A stretch of 10,128 nt of DNA from JBAYJY01 sp041664945. GTDB taxonomy: Bacteria > UBP15 > UBA6099. Below, piece by piece: positions 7,601-10,128 of this stretch. Every line of letters begins with the position of its first letter. Position 1 is the first letter of the stretch. The notes under the pieces were generated by a model that ran no database searches, was not told where the DNA came from, and saw only the letters and a list, made by a program, of their open reading frames with translations. The position numbers were made by a program, and so were the translations under genes. Location of the stretch: NCBI GenBank assembly GCA_041664945.1, contig JBAYJY010000171.1:1-10128 (forward strand), read 5' to 3'.

Positions 7601-8683
7601 TAGCGGCGCTGAACGCTTTGCAGCCTCTTTTTCGCCGCCGGTGTCGTCTATCAGGTCGAGCGCCTGTTCGAGATAGCGCTTCTGAGCGATAAGAATGTTC
7701 GATTGCAAATCCGGATAGCCGATGTCGAGATGCGAATGCGGAATGACATAAATCGTCAGATGCCTAACCGGCGCGAGTTCGACACTCGAACTAAAAACTG
7801 GAACTCCGTCTGCCGCGACTTTCACAGACACCGTAGTTTTTTCAGCCTGTTCGGGGACCATCATATCAACGTTAAAATCGCCCGCCTTCGCCGTAGTTTT
7901 GCCGGAATATTCTTTTCCGCCGACAACTGCTGAGATCACGACATCCGCATTTTTGCCGAGAGAAACGCCATCCGCGCGGATGAGATGTCCAAGCGCTCCG
8001 CCACGCTTCACAAGAAATGGCGGCGCGTCCACCAGATTGATTCTAACAGACGCTTTCGTCGCATCCGCCGCAGACTCCAGCTTTACAAAATCGTATGCCG
8101 CCCATCCGCCGCCGACTATCGTAAGCGTTATAGTGTTTTCGCCCTTTTTAAGATCATTCGCTGAAATGAAAGAGCTTATCGTCGTCGTTTTGCCTGTCGA
8201 TTGAAAACTTAAAGCGACTTCGCCCATTCCTCGCGGAATCTGCTTTGTTGAAGCGCGGCCGTTGACCGATATTTCAAGCTCGGGGTCGCTGCGGTCAGAT
8301 ACTCCGGAGAATCCGATAGTCAGAGAATAGCCGCCGGAGACAACCTGATCGAGCTTGAAATGAAGCCTCAACGGATAGGATTTGCCGGCTCCCCACCCAT
8401 CGCCAGGCCCTGCCTGCACTCCCGGAAAAACGTCCTTCTTAATCTTTTCTCCGGCAGCGATATCGAAACCGCCGCCGAATTTTTTATCGTAACCGTCCAT
8501 CCATGCGCGCGCCGGTTTGTTCGAAAACTCGCCGTTCGCTCCGTCCGCGCGGCCTAACGACCAAACGGTCTTCAGCGCGGAATCAGTCGATCCGGATGCG
8601 GCCGTTCCATCAACGCTCATCAACGCTGATGCGCACAAAACAATTGCCGCCGCTATCGCAAAACATTTCACTTTCTTAATCAT
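4691..8683 (-). CDS. exported multidomain GH38 alpha-mannosidase-like protein with inserted discoidin-like domain
   Basis: The ATG at 8681-8683 gives 1330 residues; the GTG three codons upstream lies inside the GAAGGGTG ribosome site and is less likely. Residues 1-30 form a signal peptide (MIKKVK, then FAIAAAIVLCASALM, with possible cleavage after GTAA), so the protein is exported. Residues about 37-205 are a beta-sandwich ending 'AAYDFVKLE', like the carbohydrate-binding domain III of rhamnogalacturonan lyases. A short beta domain follows, then the GH38 core from about 308: 'YVIPHSHLDIGY' with H318 and D320 as zinc ligands, 'TDVPGFTFALPDVL' near 617-630 and 'LYDEHTWGA' with H836. Residues about 418-555 interrupt this core with a discoidin (F5/8 type C)-like module ('AVDGSPMGWLTLGAARGARV'). 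Residues about 975-1205 resemble the GH38 C-terminal beta domain. The nucleophile region reads 'GRLELTGMYMNFLTQLTPTE', with no Asp. GH38 enzymes cleave alpha-mannosides; activity here is uncertain. It has its own promoter. Confidence 0.85.
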   Translation of the reverse strand: MIKKVKCFAIAAAIVLCASALMSVDGTAASGSTDSALKTVWSLGRADGANGEFSNKPARAWMDGYDKKFGGGFDIAAGEKIKKDVFPGVQAGPGDGWGAGKSYPLRLHFKLDQVVSGGYSLTIGFSGVSDRSDPELEISVNGRASTKQIPRGMGEVALSFQSTGKTTTISSFISANDLKKGENTITLTIVGGGWAAYDFVKLESAADATKASVRINLVDAPPFLVKRGGALGHLIRADGVSLGKNADVVISAVVGGKEYSGKTTAKAGDFNVDMMVPEQAEKTTVSVKVAADGVPVFSSSVELAPVRHLTIYVIPHSHLDIGYPDLQSNILIAQKRYLEQALDLIDDTGGEKEAAKRSAPLIMNYEKNPKIAPMKWVAEISWLQWLLMKGIGPYEEYGKWMPETPLTRSAPDSFYKESLGLRNIAYKAEVKSTAPKGDAINDRRAVDGSPMGWLTLGAARGARVELSFAAPQKLAYVAVRNGRETEENPIRYVRVKTFFKDGTSDGRIVGPLGANRERFLVSVTAKPVSKFSVEVVSAAYDERPASFMDIEAWQRVDPRETIDRTLKAMRDGRLELTGMYMNFLTQLTPTEWLIRSFLRSNEVARAAGVKLDTALMTDVPGFTFALPDVLSGAGIKYFYPALNADHAGGCLTGIPRAFIWEGPGGGKIIVFHSFGSYNEGFEYGFPRGVDVVEKLLPNFLNKLGGEGYPYDLAALRTLGDITDDGPTGERLPEVVGEWNRRWAYPRVVIGTPSEFFKKFDVKYRSALPLLKGDWTSSWEDGEGSSAMETILVRGAHRNLLFENAFGAVQQRLLGSSPKLKAELVEAEEGVYLYDEHTWGADMSISSPYSLQTTGQWHLKKMPMWGAANNIARAKALLEPVAGRFAPGPKRGGRIVAIMNSYGAARGGLIELPYGVSTGGTKVYDIVTGKEIGSVDAGNNLLFVAPEAPAMGIRYFEVVSGKGKTAKTAAGATYKNGKFENSLYKITIDEKACRILSVYDKTTQHELIDSGNGYAMNEFIYVTGKVEPKQSRMNCVAVKPGDSNAVYGEFRFVGNSKYFPRIEQIVRVYNKVNKIEFINKFDKMETLSKEGVYFAFPFNVPGGETRLEMTGGMMATEKDQLPAAMRDWISMQDAAGVVSDDFSILFSTPDAPLVVPENIRVLTFQNKLERINNTLFSYVMNNYWHTNYLAEQGGSYTFRYAIAAANGRATDSDIIRFGRDVSDPLSAAWVKKSGGGSAGQISFISVSPANVRLLGVKEAEDGDGIVIRLQEMDGKAGKVKLLVDPLLKVTSAYRTNLIEDIQSKLPVAKKNGKLLVEDKIGALGMLTIKIK

Positions 8684-8723
8684 TGAAAACACCCTTCACT
8701 GAAATATTCACTACTGAACCGCT

Positions 8724-8751
8724 ATTATATGTGATTGATGATTTAGGGCAA
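8724..8751 (-). promoter_or_regulatory. sigma-70-type promoter of the GH38-like gene
   Basis: On the minus strand TTGCCC (8746-8751, 4/6) and a perfect TATAAT (8724-8729) are 16 bases apart. The predicted start is near 8717, about 34 bases before the ATG. The GH38-like gene thus need not depend on read-through from the STAS operon ending at 8759. The leader also carries TTCACT twice (8695-8700 and 8707-8712), 12 bases apart, each followed by a TGAA. Confidence 0.55.
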
Positions 8752-8758
8752 AGAAGAA

Positions 8759-9115
8759 CTAAAAATTCGCTTCCGCATCCTCTGCGCAGTCAAACAACCG
8801 GAAAACGCTCTGGAAATTCAGGAGGAAAAACAATTCTTTTATCTGCATGGATGCATTGGCGATAACCATATCGCCGCCGAGCGATCTGACGTATTTCAAT
8901 ATTGCGACTAACGTGCCGAGACTTACGCTGTCTATTATCTCGACATGTTTCATGTTCATAATAACTTTTCTTTTGTTATTTTCGACTGCGTCCTTCACAG
9001 TTTTAAGGACGAATCGGGCGTTCTTGAAAGTAATATCAACAACTACAGGCGTAATGATAAGAAATTCGCCTCTCGACTCTATTTCAAGATCAATTTTGCC
9101 TTCATATTCGCTCAT
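8759..9115 (-). CDS. STAS-domain protein (anti-anti-sigma-factor-like), second copy
   Basis: The 118-residue product starts at the ATG at 9113-9115, with GAAGG seven bases upstream; the open frame extends further up, but only as low-quality Arg/Ser-rich sequence. It is a single STAS domain of normal length (SpoIIAA is 116 residues): 'GEFLIITPVVVDITF', a helix, 'KVIMNMKHVEIIDSVSLGTLV' around 50-70, 'RSLGGDMVIANA' around 77-88, and a C-terminal helix. In SpoIIAA the DSSGLG loop carries the serine phosphorylated by the anti-sigma kinase; here the loop is DSVSLG (62-67), with Val at that position. It is last in a three-gene unit, and its start codon appears to overlap the stop of the preceding gene (ATGA). 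A soluble partner-switching or scaffold role is likely by family. The partner is unknown; no kinase or phosphatase gene is in the window. Confidence 0.85.
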   Translation of the reverse strand: MSEYEGKIDLEIESRGEFLIITPVVVDITFKNARFVLKTVKDAVENNKRKVIMNMKHVEIIDSVSLGTLVAILKYVRSLGGDMVIANASMQIKELFFLLNFQSVFRLFDCAEDAEANF

Positions 9116-9326
9116 TGCGTTGCCTTCATGCGTAGGTTGAGAATCTGGAATACTCCTGTAAGCTCCTCGTTCGCACAGTCCACGGCCCGTTCGCATCGAG
9201 CTGAGCGCGCTGCGAGTCAATTTCCTTGAATGCTTCCGCCATAACCCTGATCCATGTCGCCTGCTTGTACATCGGCGCCGCAAGGTATACGTTTTGAGCC
9301 GCGCTTGCAGATTCAATCTCCGCCAT
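9112..9326 (-). pseudogene. small helical protein between two STAS genes, probable single-base frameshift
   Basis: The ATG at 9324-9326 follows GGAGGAGG by about nine bases and overlaps the end of the upstream STAS gene by 14 bases. Read as given, the frame stops at 9126 after 66 residues. The first 47 residues (AAQNVYLAAPMYKQATWI, VMAEAFKEIDSQ) look like a real helical protein, but the last 19 (starting PWTVRTRS) look like out-of-frame sequence. One extra base at the GGG run at 9186-9188 would join the frame reading AVDCANEELTGVFQILNL. That frame ends in a TGA at 9112-9114 overlapping the ATG of the next STAS gene, and the total would be 71 residues. This suggests a sequencing or assembly indel, or a recent mutation; no standard slippery heptamer is seen. 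No homolog is recognised. It may be the partner of the flanking STAS proteins, which is an inference from position only. Confidence 0.6.
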
Positions 9327-9681
9327 CGTTACGTGCCTCCTCCTCAAATCTTCCGACCGCCTCTTCAACCGTATCGCTTATTCTCAGTATCTTCCCGAGC
9401 TGCAGCACATTGAACATCTGCTTGAGCTTCTCGTCCTTGACTACTAAGACCATGTCGCCGCCCAAGCGCCTCGTGTACAGCAGCAGCGGCACAAGCATCC
9501 CGAGGCTTATGCTGTCCATAAACTTCACTTTCGACAAATCGAGAACAATCATGCAGTTGAAATCGCTGATCGCCGCCTTAACCTTCGTGAAAACATCCTC
9601 GTAATTGCTGAATTGGATGATTTCTATAAGTATGGTAACGATGCGCACTTCGCCATGATCTTTTATCAGTGTATAAATCAT
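9313..9681 (-). CDS. STAS-domain protein (anti-anti-sigma-factor-like), first copy
   Basis: The ATG at 9679-9681, nine bases after GGAG, gives 122 residues; an ATG five codons upstream has no ribosome site. A single STAS domain is visible: 'RIVTILIEIIQF', a helix, 'IVLDLSKVKFMDSISLGMLV' at 45-64, 'RRLGGDMVLVVKDEKLKQMF' at 71-90, 'LGKILRI' and a Glu-rich end. By position in the fold, D56-S57-I58-S59 align with SpoIIAA D56-S57-S58-G59, so the phosphoacceptor Ser58 is Ile. It resembles the second STAS protein of the same operon along the 'S.SLG.LV...Y.R.LGGDMV' stretch, suggesting an old duplication. The 3' end overlaps the next gene by 14 bases, so the two are probably translationally coupled. 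It likely binds other proteins in a regulatory complex rather than acting as an enzyme. Confidence 0.88.
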   Translation of the reverse strand: MIYTLIKDHGEVRIVTILIEIIQFSNYEDVFTKVKAAISDFNCMIVLDLSKVKFMDSISLGMLVPLLLYTRRLGGDMVLVVKDEKLKQMFNVLQLGKILRISDTVEEAVGRFEEEARNDGGD

Positions 9682-9738
9682 AACAAACAACTCCATGCAG
9701 CCAATCGCCAGACACGCGCCTACGGGGCCGTATGCCTA

Positions 9739-9787
9739 TTATTACTATTTACGGCGCTTATTGCTTTGAACTTTAGTTATTACTATT
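9739..9787. repeat. 11-base direct repeat in the divergent promoter region
   Basis: TTATTACTATT occurs exactly at 9739-9749 and 9777-9787, 38 bases apart. The second copy covers the predicted start of the STAS operon and the -35 of the opposite promoter; the first lies in the STAS leader. It could be a paired regulator site, but the sequence is AT-rich and low in complexity. The rest of the 9697-9779 gap holds only a near-palindrome, TACGGGGCCGTA (9721-9733 region). Confidence 0.35.
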
Positions 9788-9808
9788 CAATTTTATTAGC
9801 GCTATAAT
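9780..9808 (+). promoter_or_regulatory. promoter of the small plus-strand beta-rich gene
   Basis: A perfect TATAAT (9803-9808) lies 17 bases after TTACTA (9780-9785, 3/6 to the -35 consensus). The predicted start is near 9815, about 32 bases before the ATG at 9847. The -10 box falls inside the spacer of the STAS-operon promoter, so both polymerases would compete for the same DNA. Confidence 0.5.
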
Positions 9809-9818
9809 GTCCTATCAA
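9790..9818 (-). promoter_or_regulatory. sigma-70-type promoter of the STAS operon
   Basis: On the minus strand TTGATA (9813-9818, 5/6) and TAAAAT (9790-9795, 5/6) are exactly 17 bases apart, the best-matched promoter in the window. The predicted start is near 9783, giving a leader of about 100 bases before the first STAS ATG. It overlaps the oppositely facing promoter of the downstream plus-strand gene. Confidence 0.6.
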
Positions 9819-9846
9819 TTGAGAAACAGTACTGCGCGGCTTGAAA

Positions 9847-10128
9847 ATGACAGAAAATGAACCGATATACATAAAATCGCTCGCGGTTCGAGCGCTGGAC
9901 AGCGGACAGGCTCGAATCGAAGCAGAACTCGAGAACCGGGGCGGCTCAGACTCGCCTCCGCTTCTGCTGCTCATAAATTTCTTCGACTCCGAGAACAGGG
10001 TCCGCGACCGCATCTCGATACGGCTGAAACCGATCAAACCCGGAGCGCCGCTTTCCGCGTCCACGGTTTTCCGCCTGAAAAGCGGCGGTTTCTTCTCATA
10101 CTCCGCCCGCCTTGAAAAAATCGTCTGA
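9847..10128 (+). CDS. small beta-rich protein, possibly FxLYD-like
   Basis: The ATG at 9847-9849 gives 93 residues and a TGA at the last three bases of the window, so the gene is complete. An in-frame TTG two codons earlier (9841) is possible. Neither start has a clear Shine-Dalgarno, so translation may be weak or leaderless-like. The chain alternates strands: 'IYIKSLAVRAL', 'QARIEAELENRGG', 'PPLLLLINFFDSENRV', 'RISIRLKPIKPGAPLS' and a Phe/Ser-rich end. The 'N.GG..S..L.L.INFFD..NRV.D.......L.PG' pattern resembles FxLYD-type immunoglobulin-like beta-sandwiches, which are usually exported. No signal peptide or membrane segment is present here, so a cytoplasmic location is implied unless the true start lies elsewhere. 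It is divergent from the STAS operon and may be co-regulated with it. Function unknown. Confidence 0.65.
   Translation: MTENEPIYIKSLAVRALDSGQARIEAELENRGGSDSPPLLLLINFFDSENRVRDRISIRLKPIKPGAPLSASTVFRLKSGGFFSYSARLEKIV

Noticed and set aside
9180..9195. Programmed -1 ribosomal frameshift in the small gene
   Set aside because: No X-XXY-YYZ slippery heptamer and no evident downstream stem; a base loss is simpler.
9116..9316. N-terminal extension of the second STAS protein
   Set aside because: The upstream part is Arg/Ser-rich, overlaps the small gene, and the internal ATG at 9115 has a good ribosome site and a normal STAS N-terminus.
9721..9733. TACGGGGCCGTA near-palindrome in the STAS leader
   Set aside because: Only two mismatched central bases, but too short and with no loop room to call a hairpin or operator.

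Overview
The window is bacterial chromosome with eight protein-coding genes, seven complete and one cut by the left edge. Base composition is moderate, with AT-rich gaps and sigma-70-type promoters, several with a TG extended -10. No rRNA, tRNA, CRISPR array, insertion sequence or phage gene is visible. The gene mix suggests an uncultivated or little-studied bacterium: a non-heme uroporphyrinogen-decarboxylase-like protein, a membrane-fused spermidine-synthase-like protein, a very large exported GH38-like enzyme and paired STAS proteins. Armatimonadota-, Lentisphaerota- or Planctomycetota-like lineages would fit, but the window does not fix the phylum.

Layout, left to right: (1) 1-795, minus strand, a protein with two PRC-barrel-like domains, truncated at its C-terminus by the window edge, with an extended -10 promoter. 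(2) 1017-2105, minus, a URO-D superfamily protein that is not a heme-pathway HemE. (3) 2222-3814, minus, a membrane protein with a spermidine-synthase-like C-terminal domain. (4) 3957-4673, plus, an acylneuraminate (CMP-sialic-acid-type) cytidylyltransferase. (5) 4691-8683, minus, an exported protein of about 1330 residues with a GH38 alpha-mannosidase-like core, an N-terminal beta-sandwich, and a discoidin-like module inserted in the catalytic domain. (6) 8759-9681, minus, a tight overlapping three-gene unit: STAS protein, small helical protein (apparently frameshifted), STAS protein. (7) 9847-10128, plus, a small beta-rich protein of about 93 residues.

The genes do not form one pathway. Genes 1, 2, 3 and 5 each appear to have their own promoter. 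The cytidylyltransferase and the GH38-like protein share a glycan theme (activated nonulosonate donor, glycan breakdown) but converge tail to tail and are not co-transcribed. The only clear operon is the STAS unit. Its promoter lies face to face with the promoter of the small plus-strand gene, so those two transcription units may be co-regulated or mutually exclusive.

The points most worth a second look are the STAS/small-protein/STAS unit and its probable frameshift, the absence of the usual phosphoacceptor serine in both STAS proteins, and the GH38-like protein that keeps three zinc-ligand positions but seems to lack the catalytic aspartate. All functional calls rest on motif recognition by eye; no database search was run.
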